Counted from the stretch's first letter, positions 26,401 to 35,008 are shown. The stretch is DNA of 64,000 nt from Arcticibacter eurypsychrophilus (GCF_001730525.1 NZ_MDFN01000018.1:1-64000); one strand, 5' to 3'. Notes: generated by a model not told the origin, from the sequence alone. A program made the numbers and translations.

Positions 26401-28533
26401 TTAATTAGTTACTGCAGTTATATTCGCTTTTATATCGACACCTAAGCGTTGGAGGTAACTAATAACAGCAATAATCTCTTTATCGCTTTTGACTTTAATA
26501 TTATCCTTTACAAGATTAGCAGAAATTGCAGCAGCCTGTTTCTTCAGGTCGGCATTAGCTTCATTTTCGAAACCCTCTGGATATGGAACACCCAAAGACC
26601 GCATTGCATTGATCTTAGCGAAGGTTGTGGTAATATCCAGCTCTTGCTCAGTTAACCAAGGATATGGAGGCATGATACTTCCTGGAGACATTGTTGTTGG
26701 ATCAAACAGGTGATTAAAATGCCATGCATTGGAATACTTTCCTCCAACTCTATGCAAATCAGGACCTATACGTTTAGATCCCCAAAGGAATGGATGATCA
26801 TAAACATATTCACCAGCCTTGCTGTACTCCCCGTAGCGTTCAGTTTCTGAACGAAAAGGACGAACAGTTTGAGTATGACAGTTCACACATCCTTCGCGAA
26901 TGTAAATATCACGTCCCTGAAGTTCTAAAGGAGAGTAAGGCTTTACACTAGCGATTGTAGGCACATTTGAAGAAATCATAAATGTGGGCATCATCTCTAC
27001 CAATCCACCGATCAATATAGCTACAAGAGACAGCACAAGGAATTGCATTGGCCGGCGTTCAAGCTTACGGTGCCAACCCTTATCAGTACCTTCTGGAACA
27101 AAAGCAACAGTTAAAGGCATCGCTTCCGCCGGTTCATTGGCTAAAAGTTTACCTTGAGCCATGGTTTTCCAAAGATTCCAAGTCATCACAATTACTCCAG
27201 CCAGATATAACGTTCCTCCTACAGCACGCAAAACATGCATTGGAATAATCGCTAAAGTAGTTTCAAGAAAATTTGGATATTTCAACATCCCTTCGGGAGT
27301 AAATTCTTTCCACATCAGGCCTTGGGTAAAACCAGACCAATACATCGGAACAGCATAGAATAAAATCCCCAAGGTTCCTATCCAGAAATGGAAACTCGCC
27401 GCTTTTTTAGAATATAATGCAGTTTGATAAATCCGTGGAATTAACCAGTACAAGATCGCGAAGGTTAGGAAACCATTCCATCCCAAAGCCCCTACGTGCA
27501 CGTGTGCTACAATCCAATCCGTAAAGTGAGCAATACCATTAATTTGCTTTAAGGCTAGCATCGGACCTTCAAAAGTGGCCATACCATAGGCAGTTATGCC
27601 TACAACCATAAATTTAAGAATAGCATCATCACGCACTTTATCCCAGGCCCCCCTAAGAGTAAGAAGTCCGTTGATCATACCACCCCAACTTGGAGCAATC
27701 AACATAATGGAAAAGGCTACACCTAACGATTGTGCCCATGAAGGCAATGAGGTATATAATAAATGATGGGGACCAGCCCATATATAAATAAAGATCAGCG
27801 CCCAAAAATGGAGGATACTTAGTTTGTAAGAGTATATCGGGCGATTGGCCATTTTAGGAAGGAAATAATACATCATTCCTAAAAAAGGTGTAGTCAAGAA
27901 AAACGCAACTGCATTATGCCCGTACCACCATTGCACCAAAGCATCCTGTACTCCTGCGTAAACATAGTAGCTTTTAAAAAAGGAAATGGGCAACTCAAAT
28001 GAATTAACCAAATGGAGAACAGCAACAGTTACAAAGGTGGCTATGTAAAACCAAATGGCTACATACATGTGTCTTTCGCGCCGTTTAATGATGGTTCCAA
28101 ACATGTTGACCCCAAATATTACCCAGATCAAGGTGATCATAATATCTATAGGCCATTCCAGTTCAGCATACTCATGAGAAGTAGTTAATCCTAATGGTAA
28201 GGTAATTACCGCTGAAACGATAATAAATTGCCATCCCCAAAAATGTATATTACTCAGGAGATCACTAAACATTCGCGCTTTTAGAAGTCTTTGTAAGGAG
28301 TAGTAAACACCCATAAAAATCGCATTCCCCACAAATGCAAAAACCACGGCATTGGTATGCAATGGCCTTATACGCCCAAATGACGTGTATTGCGATGACA
28401 TATTCATAGCCGGCTGAAATAACTGTGAAGCGATTAGTAGCCCCACTGTCATTCCTATTAAACCCCAAACAATGGTAGCAATTGCAAAGTTCCGGACGGT
28501 TTTGTTGTCGTATTCAAATTTCTCAAGCTGCAT
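26401..28533 (-). CDS. ccoNO: Fused cbb3 oxidase subunits I and II (CcoN-CcoO)
   Basis: A 710-residue fusion. Residues about 1-480 are the 12-helix haem-copper catalytic subunit, with conserved histidines in RPLHTNAVVFAFVGN, WYGHNAVAFFLT, GPHHLLYTSLP and DWIVAHVHVGALGWNG. Residues about 500-710 are CcoO, with a membrane anchor and one haem c motif (GCVNCHTQT, near residue 550), and the downstream methionine in SPGSIMPPYPWL. Together these form the high-affinity terminal oxidase reducing oxygen at low tension. A non-ATG codon two codons upstream is also open; I use the ATG at 28533. The predicted regulator site is 85-96 bp upstream. Confidence 0.95.
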   Translation of the reverse strand: MQLEKFEYDNKTVRNFAIATIVWGLIGMTVGLLIASQLFQPAMNMSSQYTSFGRIRPLHTNAVVFAFVGNAIFMGVYYSLQRLLKARMFSDLLSNIHFWGWQFIIVSAVITLPLGLTTSHEYAELEWPIDIMITLIWVIFGVNMFGTIIKRRERHMYVAIWFYIATFVTVAVLHLVNSFELPISFFKSYYVYAGVQDALVQWWYGHNAVAFFLTTPFLGMMYYFLPKMANRPIYSYKLSILHFWALIFIYIWAGPHHLLYTSLPSWAQSLGVAFSIMLIAPSWGGMINGLLTLRGAWDKVRDDAILKFMVVGITAYGMATFEGPMLALKQINGIAHFTDWIVAHVHVGALGWNGFLTFAILYWLIPRIYQTALYSKKAASFHFWIGTLGILFYAVPMYWSGFTQGLMWKEFTPEGMLKYPNFLETTLAIIPMHVLRAVGGTLYLAGVIVMTWNLWKTMAQGKLLANEPAEAMPLTVAFVPEGTDKGWHRKLERRPMQFLVLSLVAILIGGLVEMMPTFMISSNVPTIASVKPYSPLELQGRDIYIREGCVNCHTQTVRPFRSETERYGEYSKAGEYVYDHPFLWGSKRIGPDLHRVGGKYSNAWHFNHLFDPTTMSPGSIMPPYPWLTEQELDITTTFAKINAMRSLGVPYPEGFENEANADLKKQAAAISANLVKDNIKVKSDKEIIAVISYLQRLGVDIKANITAVTN

Positions 28534-28564
28534 ATTCAAAAAATAGGTTATGTATTCCTAATGC

Positions 28565-28629
28565 CAAAAATAGTTTGTTATAACTTCTATTTGAATGATA
28601 TCTATTTCATTATAAAGTGACATAGGTCA
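28565..28629 (-). promoter_or_regulatory. FNR-type site plus -7 element of the ccoNO operon
   Basis: TGACATAGGTCA (28618-28629) is the core of a nearly perfect 28-bp palindrome, 28610-28637 (TTATAAAGTGAC and its complement). On the minus strand a perfect -7 element, TATTTTTG, occupies 28572-28565. The start-to-start distance is 57 bp, as at the LDH-like/hemN and ccoI promoters. The predicted leader is about 27 nt. The same palindrome could also serve doxX, but no TAnnTTTG element appears at either distance on that side. Confidence 0.68.
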
Positions 28630-28714
28630 CTTTATAAAACTTACCAATTAAGAAAACATTTTAAATGATCCGTTTATTAACTATTTAATCACTGATCAAC
28701 TTAATTATCGAAAA

Positions 28715-29116
28715 ATGAAATCGCCACTATTAAAAAGCAATGATATCTCTATTGACTTCGGCTTGTTATTGTTAAGACTAACATCCGGAGGAAGCCTTTT
28801 AAGCCACGGTTGGACCAAGCTACAAAAGGCACTACAGGGGGTTACTGAATTTGCGGATCCAATAGGTATTGGACCTGAGATATCTTTATATCTGGCTATT
28901 TTTGCAGAATTTTTTTGCGCACTATTGATTATAATTGGATTTGCACACAGATTGGCCTTAATCCCTTTAATAATCACTATGCTGGTTGCCTTTTTTGTTG
29001 TTCACGCAACAGACCCTTTTGGAACAAAGGAACTTGCATTCCTTTTCCTAAGTATTTTTGTGACGTTATTCTTTACCGGTCCCGGAAAATATGCAATAGA
29101 TCGTTTATTTAAATAA
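28715..29116 (+). CDS. DoxX-family membrane protein
   Basis: A 133-residue protein with four hydrophobic segments and the DoxX pattern LLLLRLTSGGSLLSHGWTKL near the N terminus, then FAEFFCALLIIIGFAHRLAL. Bacterial DoxX relatives are small membrane proteins of unsettled function, some linked to redox or thiol stress. It lies between the two cco transcription units, shares its upstream region with ccoNO, and converges on ccoS with 7 bp between stops. Function in respiration is only suggested by position. Confidence 0.85.
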   Translation: MKSPLLKSNDISIDFGLLLLRLTSGGSLLSHGWTKLQKALQGVTEFADPIGIGPEISLYLAIFAEFFCALLIIIGFAHRLALIPLIITMLVAFFVVHATDPFGTKELAFLFLSIFVTLFFTGPGKYAIDRLFK

Positions 29117-29123
29117 GCAGTAA

Positions 29124-29297
29124 TTACTCCTTTCCTTCTGGTTTCTCTTCTTCCGGTTTATCATCTTCAAAAAGCATACGTACGGCGGGAGTATATACGT
29201 CATCATGCTGACCATTTTTTAATGCCCAAAAAAAGGCAGCTAAAAAAAGGAGTGCCATAATTACGCTCGTGCCAATGAGAAAGTATAATATATTCAT
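29124..29297 (-). CDS. ccoS: cbb3-type oxidase assembly protein CcoS
   Basis: A 57-residue ORF on the minus strand. The protein begins MNILYFLIGTSVIMALLFLA, then a single helix ending AFFWALKNGQHDD and a short acidic tail, the standard CcoS layout. Its ATG overlaps the ccoI stop by 4 bp. CcoS is needed for haem and copper insertion into CcoN. Its placement after ccoI is the usual ccoIS order. Confidence 0.92.
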   Translation of the reverse strand: MNILYFLIGTSVIMALLFLAAFFWALKNGQHDDVYTPAVRMLFEDDKPEEEKPEGKE

Positions 29298-31693
29298 CGT
29301 AGTTTATATTTCTTAGCGAAATAACGGTTTGCTAAATTAGTCAATATGATAATAGTAATAGTACTCATAGGCATTAATATAGCTGCTGTGAGTGGGTAAA
29401 GCCTCCCCTGAACAGCAAAATAAACACCTATCAAATTATAAATGGTAGCTATAATAAAACTACATTTTATAATCAGCACTGCACTTCTTGCCTGACTAAT
29501 AAACTGAGGCATTTTACCCATAGCATTTCCTTTCAAAATAGCATCACTTCCAGGGGTGAAATTATTTATATTGTCGGTAACTGCTACACCAAGGTCACTC
29601 TGGCGGAGTGCCCCTGCATCGTTCAACCCGTCACCAAGCATCATCACCACATTTTGGTCTACCTGAAGTCTTTTTACATATTCCAGTTTATCCTGAGGAC
29701 TTTGATTAAAAAGCATAGGTACATATTCCGGAAATACTTCCATCAGATCCTTTTTTTCGTCTGAATGGTCCCCTGAAATCACATGCAACCTGTAATGCAC
29801 TTTTAATGATACAATAAGACCCTTTAAACTCGTCCGCCATTTTTGATTGATCTTGAAATAACCTTTATACTGGCCATCAATACGCACATGAACAGTTGAT
29901 GCATTACTAAAGGACAAGGATTCAGGAGATACGAATGAACGGCTTCCCATGAGCACTTCGTGAGGATCAAAAGAAGCAGAAATACCTTTACCTGGAATCT
30001 CAATATAGCTATCCGCCTTTAAATAATCTTTGCCATCCAACCATTTCGTAATCTGACGACTTAAAGGATGGGATGAATTCCTGGCGACAGAGGAAACCAG
30101 CGACTCCTCAAAAAGGGTCAACTCTCCAGAAAAGGTTAAATTATTAGTTTCAGGACAACTTATTGTACCCGTCTTATCAAACACAACAGTATCAATACGG
30201 GCCAGCTGTTCAACCACATCCGTATTTTTAAGATAAAAATCATTCCGATCAAATATCCCTAACACCGTAGACAAAGTTAAGGGAGTACTTAGCGCAAGCA
30301 CGCAAGGACAGGCCACAATAAGTACAGAAGAAAATGCATCCCAACCTTTACCTGTATCACCCATATACCACCAAAATCCTGCAGACACTAAAGCAATAGC
30401 AATCACTGCTACACTGAAATATTGCGCGATAGTATCATTAAAATTCTTGATTTTACTTTGATCACTTCTCTTGAAGGCTTCATTATTCCACAGTCTTGTC
30501 AGATAACTTTGCGAGACTGGTTTCACCACTTCCATTTCTATAGCCTCTCCTATTTGCCGGCCTCCTGCATAAATGATCTCACCAAGCACTTTTGATTGTG
30601 GTTGAGACTCTCCGGTAACGAAGCTAAAATCAAAACAGCCCTCCCCTTTCATCAAAATTGAATCGGCAGGTACAATCTCATTATTACGCACTAAAATCCT
30701 TGCACCAATCTCCAGATCATTAATCGGAACAGGAACCTCTACCCGCTCTTCATTTAAAAGAGTTACAGCCACTGGAAAATAGGATCGATAATCCCGATTA
30801 AAGGAAATATGGTTGTACGTCCGCTGTTTTACCCATCTTCCCATTAACAGTAAAAAAACAAGTCCAATTAAAGTATCAGAAAAACCAGGGCCTGCTCCAC
30901 TTATTATCTCATATGCGGAGCGGATAAATAACACCGCCACAATCAGAGCAAGGGGTGTATCCAGATTAATTACCTTATTTTTCAAACTTCCCCAAGCTGA
31001 AACAAAGAAATCGCGACTACAGTAAAAAGTAGCTACACTGGCAAAAGCCAAATTTAGCCAACCAAACAAGGTTTGAAACTGATGCTCTAAAGCGGATAGT
31101 CCCAAATACTCTGGAAAACTGAACAACATTACATTTCCCATGCAAAATCCAGAAACTGCGATCTTAAGAATCAAGTCACGATTTACTAAATTGCTTTTGT
31201 CCTTAACAATGTCCTGTAAACTGATGAGAGGTTCATATCCAATTGAGATAAGAATTTCAACCAGATTTTTCAAAGGAAGTTCATTATGATCAAAAGTAAT
31301 TTCTACCTGCTTCTTTAAAAAATCTACTCTTGAATGTGCTACAGCTGAGTTTATTTTATGAAGATGTTCAAGGAGCCAAAGACAAGAACTGCAATGGATT
31401 GCAGGAATATAAAAGGTAATAAGCGTTCTTTTTGTATCTGAATAATCAACCAGTTTAGAAAATATACCAGGATCATTTAAATATTCCAGATGTTGCTCAG
31501 TGTGACCTTTTTTCTCTCCTGGTGAGCTATTATAATTATAATAACTACATAAATTATTTTGTGCTAATATTTGATAAACACCCTTACATCCAGCACAGCA
31601 GAATAATTTATCATCAGCTATTAAAGGTTCTGTGACAATATTATCCCCACAATGAAAGCAGCATGTTTGGACCGATGTATCAGATGTTGTCAT
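29294..31693 (-). CDS. ccoI: Copper-transporting P1B-type ATPase CcoI (FixI)
   Basis: A 799-residue protein from the ATG at 31693. The N terminus is a Cys-rich metal-binding region (CCFHCGDN, LFCCAGCKGVYQ) plus an HMA-like domain with CSSCLWLLEHL. The P-type core has the CPC ion motif in VACPCVLALSTP, the phosphorylation motif DKTGT, the HP motif in NSSHPLSRQ, and GDGLNDAGAL. It exports Cu for cbb3 oxidase maturation. A longer reading frame opens with a TTG at 31714 that falls in the predicted -7 element, so it was not used. It is coupled to ccoS by a 4-bp overlap. Confidence 0.95.
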   Translation of the reverse strand: MTTSDTSVQTCCFHCGDNIVTEPLIADDKLFCCAGCKGVYQILAQNNLCSYYNYNSSPGEKKGHTEQHLEYLNDPGIFSKLVDYSDTKRTLITFYIPAIHCSSCLWLLEHLHKINSAVAHSRVDFLKKQVEITFDHNELPLKNLVEILISIGYEPLISLQDIVKDKSNLVNRDLILKIAVSGFCMGNVMLFSFPEYLGLSALEHQFQTLFGWLNLAFASVATFYCSRDFFVSAWGSLKNKVINLDTPLALIVAVLFIRSAYEIISGAGPGFSDTLIGLVFLLLMGRWVKQRTYNHISFNRDYRSYFPVAVTLLNEERVEVPVPINDLEIGARILVRNNEIVPADSILMKGEGCFDFSFVTGESQPQSKVLGEIIYAGGRQIGEAIEMEVVKPVSQSYLTRLWNNEAFKRSDQSKIKNFNDTIAQYFSVAVIAIALVSAGFWWYMGDTGKGWDAFSSVLIVACPCVLALSTPLTLSTVLGIFDRNDFYLKNTDVVEQLARIDTVVFDKTGTISCPETNNLTFSGELTLFEESLVSSVARNSSHPLSRQITKWLDGKDYLKADSYIEIPGKGISASFDPHEVLMGSRSFVSPESLSFSNASTVHVRIDGQYKGYFKINQKWRTSLKGLIVSLKVHYRLHVISGDHSDEKKDLMEVFPEYVPMLFNQSPQDKLEYVKRLQVDQNVVMMLGDGLNDAGALRQSDLGVAVTDNINNFTPGSDAILKGNAMGKMPQFISQARSAVLIIKCSFIIATIYNLIGVYFAVQGRLYPLTAAILMPMSTITIIILTNLANRYFAKKYKLR

Positions 31694-31711
31694 AATACTT
31701 CTATAAGAGAT

Positions 31712-31776
31712 CAAAGATGCAATATGCGTTTAAACATCCTAATGACAAATGTTAATATTAAATATGATCCTTATCA
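31712..31776 (-). promoter_or_regulatory. FNR-type site plus -7 element of ccoI
   Basis: On the minus strand TGATAAGGATCA (31776-31765) precedes CATCTTTG (31719-31712), one mismatch from TAnnTTTG. The start-to-start distance is 57 bp, identical to ccoNO. The predicted transcription start near 31707 gives a leader of about 14 nt before the ATG at 31693. Confidence 0.58.
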
Positions 31777-31819
31777 CTTATCCCCCTTCTACCACAGTGA
31801 TTACAATCAATCTTAAGAA

Positions 31820-31862
31820 TGACCATTATCACTAACATTATGAAGCTATTATACTTTATTTG
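31820..31862 (+). promoter_or_regulatory. FNR-type site plus -7 element of the ECF sigma gene
   Basis: TGACCATTATCA (31820-31831) lies 35 bp, start to start, ahead of TTTATTTG (31855-31862), one mismatch from TAnnTTTG. The spacing equals that at pflB and the OFA transporter. It is separate from the ccoI site 44 bp to the left, so each divergent gene has its own site. Confidence 0.55.
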
Positions 31863-31906
31863 TATGTAAAAACAAATTTTCAGATCTTTCCTTAACGTTA
31901 AAAATC

Positions 31907-32395
31907 ATGAATAAGGAGCAATTTAACTGTTTGATATGTAAGCAGATTCGATATATGAAGCCTCATGCTCTGAAATTCACCAGGGATGAAGATGATGCAA
32001 AAGATTTGATTCAGGATACGCTAATTAAAGCAATTATAAATTGGGATAAATTCAGAGACGACACCAATATAAAGGGATGGTTATTTATTATTATGCGAAA
32101 TTTATTCGTAAATCAATACCGAAAGAAAAAATACATAACCTGTCCAATAGAGCATGAGGAAGGAGTTGAACTCCGGGTAAACAATACAGCTGAATCCAAC
32201 ATGAATGTCCAATATATTAATTCTTTATTAGGCAAGCTTCCTTTCCAATATAAACAACCACTTCAAATGTTTATTAACGGCTATAAGTATAATGAAATCA
32301 ACGATATTCTGAAAGGTCCTATTGGAACCACCAAGAATAGGATTCACAAAGCCAGAAAGATATTAATTAAAGCCTTGTTATCTGAGGAGAACTGA
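31907..32395 (+). CDS. ECF-type RNA polymerase sigma factor
   Basis: A 162-residue sigma-70 family protein with region 2 (about 10-75: ALKFTRDEDDAKDLIQDTLI, then NWDKFRDDTNIKGWLFIIM) and region 4 (about 105-155, LPFQYKQPLQMFINGYKYNE, ending IGTTKNRIHKARKIL). No anti-sigma gene adjoins it. It is divergent from ccoI, and its own predicted FNR-type site suggests it extends the microaerobic response to a second tier of genes. Its targets cannot be seen from this window. Confidence 0.9.
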   Translation: MNKEQFNCLICKQIRYMKPHALKFTRDEDDAKDLIQDTLIKAIINWDKFRDDTNIKGWLFIIMRNLFVNQYRKKKYITCPIEHEEGVELRVNNTAESNMNVQYINSLLGKLPFQYKQPLQMFINGYKYNEINDILKGPIGTTKNRIHKARKILIKALLSEEN

Positions 32396-32864
32396 TTGAT
32401 TTAACAGTAAAAATTGGCATACAGCCACCGGGATACATCTATATTTTTGTAAATTTGTTTCAACACTGTAAAGCCATACCAACAGTTTAGAACAAATTGT
32501 GGTAAAGCACCTGTTTAATATCGATCTTCCTACTCCCTTCTAGCTAACTAAGTTTCAAATCAGCCCCACCTTACTCGCACCTTCTCCGCAGCTTCTCCGC
32601 TCGAAATGCATACAAGCTGAGAATTAATTCGGAAGTATATCCCTTTTAATTATAAATACCATAGCCTGTTGTGCAGATAAAGAGTGCCCTTTCCCAGTTG
32701 ATTTAAAATTAGATAAAACCCTGGTTTTTTATGCAGATGTCCTATATTTCCTAAACGTAGATATTAAACCGTCCACTTTAATATTCACGTTTATAAACCT
32801 CTGAAAAAAATAATTTTTAATCCGAAGCTAAACTTCTGAAATCCAGCATTAAATGCATAAAAAA
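32396..32864. other. Intergenic gap without recognised gene
   Basis: About 470 bp of AT-rich sequence with only very short open frames and no hairpin or site that I can defend. It separates the ECF sigma gene from the terminator at 32865. Confidence 0.5.
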
Positions 32865-32924
32865 AGCTATCATGGCTTAAATTTTGTCTACTTATAAATA
32901 GATAAAATTTAAGCCATGATAGCT
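32858..32924 (-). terminator. Strong terminator hairpin for the 599-residue gene
   Basis: Perfect 21-bp arms at 32865-32885 and 32904-32924 enclose an 18-nt loop. On the minus strand the hairpin is followed by a run of seven T (complement of 32858-32864), the layout of a rho-independent terminator. It lies 127 bp past the stop of the leftward gene at 33051-34850. The right arm contains the ATG of a possible rightward small ORF. Confidence 0.78.
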
Positions 32925-33050
32925 AAATATTTTAATGAAAAATCCTATAAAACGAAGCTAAGCGATACAGAAAAAAGAAGATCTGATCTGATTATTTACA
33001 TCTTTCTGGTAGCACTGGTGTTGATCATTTCAGTAGTTACCTCGATATAA
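32916..33050 (+). CDS. Possible 44-residue single-helix membrane protein
   Basis: A short ORF encoding a basic, hydrophilic N terminus (MIAKYFNEKSYKTKLSDTEK) and one C-terminal hydrophobic helix (LIIYIFLVALVLIISVV). Its stop abuts the stop of the convergent gene exactly, and the composition looks protein-like. Against it: the start codon lies inside the arm of a terminator hairpin acting on the other strand, and no clear promoter is visible. A small oxidase-associated subunit is one possibility, without direct support. Confidence 0.35.
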   Translation: MIAKYFNEKSYKTKLSDTEKRRSDLIIYIFLVALVLIISVVTSI

Positions 33051-34850
33051 TTAAACTTCGCTATATTCCTGAATCGCTATCAATCTTAATTGAGCTTCAA
33101 TCTCATGAAGTTCATTTGTAAATTTATTTAAATATTGTTCAGTCTGGTTGGTGATACTACCTGCCAGTTTTTTATAATATTCGATACCAATCAACAATTG
33201 CTCTTTAAATTTCTCTAGTTGTTTGATCTTTTTAGAGTCTAAAGTTTTTAGATGATTGGATATATCATTCTTAAGATAATCAACATATAAGTTTAATTCG
33301 TTTACAAAAAAAGAGGATCTGGTTACACCCTGTAGTAAGTTCATTTTACCGTAGATATGTTTAACCATTTCATCTAAAGAAAATGTTCTGGAGAAATAAG
33401 CCAGGTTAGGACCAGGACATATTGCAACCGCTGCATCTTCTTTCGGATTAAGAATTCCATCTTTGATGTAGGTTGCAGCAGTCAGACCTTCGCATAGACA
33501 TAACTTTTCAGTAATCTTTGTATATTGAGTTTGATAATCTTCAGCCCCAAGACCGAGCGTTTCCAATTGTTTAAGCTTCAGATTTTGGTATTCCCTTGAA
33601 GCAAGACATATAGGTTTGTCCGTAAATTCAGTATTTGACACCAAATACTTCTTTTTGCAAGGACTTCCCGGGCGACCTTTTTCTATTCTTGCAACTCGTA
33701 GTTTCTCAGCACTACTCAAACGATAGTTATTGAAAGGAACTCCTAATGGAGATGATCCACTGATATAAAAATCTGCCGCAGTAGATTTCACTAAATTTTG
33801 AAGCGTTTCATCATCAACATTAGTGGCTTCAGGAACTAATAAAAAAGGGCTTCCCCAACCAGTGCCATCTACCTGATAATGATCTAATATGAAATTATTC
33901 TCTTCAACAGTACCAATACCACCTTGTACAGTGATTCGCATTGCAGGTGGGTTACTGATAGTAATTCCTTTTGTAAGCAACGCATTCTCGTAAATCACAT
34001 AAATGTCGGCGATCATGTCCTGACGCTTCGTTTTAAATTCCTCCAGAATAGGGCCAATTAAATATCCTTCTGTAGCAAAAGCATGACCTCCGCAATTAAG
34101 TCCGGATTCCACTCTGAATTCAGATACCCAGATTCCTTTTTTAGCGAGAAACTTAGCTTGTATGAAAGCAGAACGAAAATCACTCACTTTTAAAATTACT
34201 TTCTTTTTAAGCTTTTCCTGTTGGTCAGGGAAAAAGTCAGCAAAACTCTCCAAATAGCCATACAAACGAGGATTCATTCCTGCTGACAGCACTATTGATG
34301 AATCAAGATCACTCATTGCAAAACCTCTTAGACCAGCAAGAGCATCTGAATTATCATCTCCTGTAGTTTCGCCGTTTGGCCTAAAGTTAGTTTTATCAAT
34401 TTTAGCCATGATGTTTACATCAATAGCTCCCTTATTCATTTCCTGGCGTAATGCAACACCGATACGATCCTTTTCAACTTGATCTGCTTCTAGAAACATC
34501 TGATTGTATTTTATTTTCAGGAAAGAAGTTTCAGGTAACAGTTGAAAATAACGTGTCAGATCAGATTCAGCAGTAAACAACTGAGATTTCAATTGTTCAA
34601 ACTGTTCGTTGAGCTTGCGGTTAACCATGTTTAAATAATCACAAATACGTTTTGCTCTATGATCTTCATCTTTCATATCAATAGCAGCGTACTCTTCCTG
34701 ATTTTTTTTAGCATAGAACTTCCTCATTCGTTCTATCAACATATCGTCAACGATGGAAATCACAGATGAAATCCCGTAACGCCCTACTTTTAATGGTGTA
34801 TCTACTGTAAACCCCAGCCCCAATACAGGTATATGAAATGTATGACTCAT
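33051..34850 (-). CDS. Conserved-looking protein of unknown function (599 residues)
   Basis: I do not recognise this family. The protein is soluble, with a helical N-terminal region (about 30-130) and a central region of barrel-like character containing GLNCGGHAFATEG (C253, H256) and RITVQGGIGTVEENN. These recall flavin TIM barrels such as nitronate monooxygenase, but the match is too weak to name. Further cysteines at C398 (GSPCKKK), C415 (KPICLAS), C451 and C453 (EKLCLCEGL) and C478 (AICPGPN) could bind iron-sulfur or zinc. The last 100 residues are a coiled-coil-like helix. The ATG at 34850 is preferred to the adjoining TTG. It has an FNR-type site upstream and a strong terminator downstream, so it is a single-gene unit probably tied to low oxygen. 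Confidence 0.75.
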   Translation of the reverse strand: MSHTFHIPVLGLGFTVDTPLKVGRYGISSVISIVDDMLIERMRKFYAKKNQEEYAAIDMKDEDHRAKRICDYLNMVNRKLNEQFEQLKSQLFTAESDLTRYFQLLPETSFLKIKYNQMFLEADQVEKDRIGVALRQEMNKGAIDVNIMAKIDKTNFRPNGETTGDDNSDALAGLRGFAMSDLDSSIVLSAGMNPRLYGYLESFADFFPDQQEKLKKKVILKVSDFRSAFIQAKFLAKKGIWVSEFRVESGLNCGGHAFATEGYLIGPILEEFKTKRQDMIADIYVIYENALLTKGITISNPPAMRITVQGGIGTVEENNFILDHYQVDGTGWGSPFLLVPEATNVDDETLQNLVKSTAADFYISGSSPLGVPFNNYRLSSAEKLRVARIEKGRPGSPCKKKYLVSNTEFTDKPICLASREYQNLKLKQLETLGLGAEDYQTQYTKITEKLCLCEGLTAATYIKDGILNPKEDAAVAICPGPNLAYFSRTFSLDEMVKHIYGKMNLLQGVTRSSFFVNELNLYVDYLKNDISNHLKTLDSKKIKQLEKFKEQLLIGIEYYKKLAGSITNQTEQYLNKFTNELHEIEAQLRLIAIQEYSEV

Positions 34851-34872
34851 CAATTTGGTATAAAATGTTTTA

Positions 34873-34915
34873 CAAAAGACAAGATATTTTATTTATTAAA
34901 ACATGACTTAGATCA
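34873..34915 (-). promoter_or_regulatory. FNR-type site upstream of the 599-residue gene
   Basis: On the minus strand TGATCTAAGTCA (34915-34904) lies 35 bp, start to start, from GTCTTTTG (34880-34873). That element keeps the TTTG but misses the leading TA, so the promoter is weaker evidence than at pflB. The implied leader is about 18 nt. No -7 element sits at the equivalent distances toward glgX on the other strand. Confidence 0.48.
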
Positions 34916-35008
34916 CATAAAGCCATAATCTTGATTAACTCTCACCGATTATTGGCCATTTAATGCTTTTTTTTGCAAACATTTTATATTTTTTAGGCTT
35001 AGAAAAGC

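Noticed and set aside
28610-28714. The ccoNO palindrome as an activator site for doxX
   Set aside because: No TAnnTTTG-like element lies 35 or 57 bp away on the doxX side, so shared control is not supported, though not excluded.
31694-31714. TTG start for ccoI at 31714
   Set aside because: It overlaps the predicted -7 element; the ATG at 31693 fits the Cys-rich N terminus.
34904-35008. FNR-type site at 34904 as a regulator of glgX
   Set aside because: No -7 element at either distance toward glgX; the site fits the opposite gene better.
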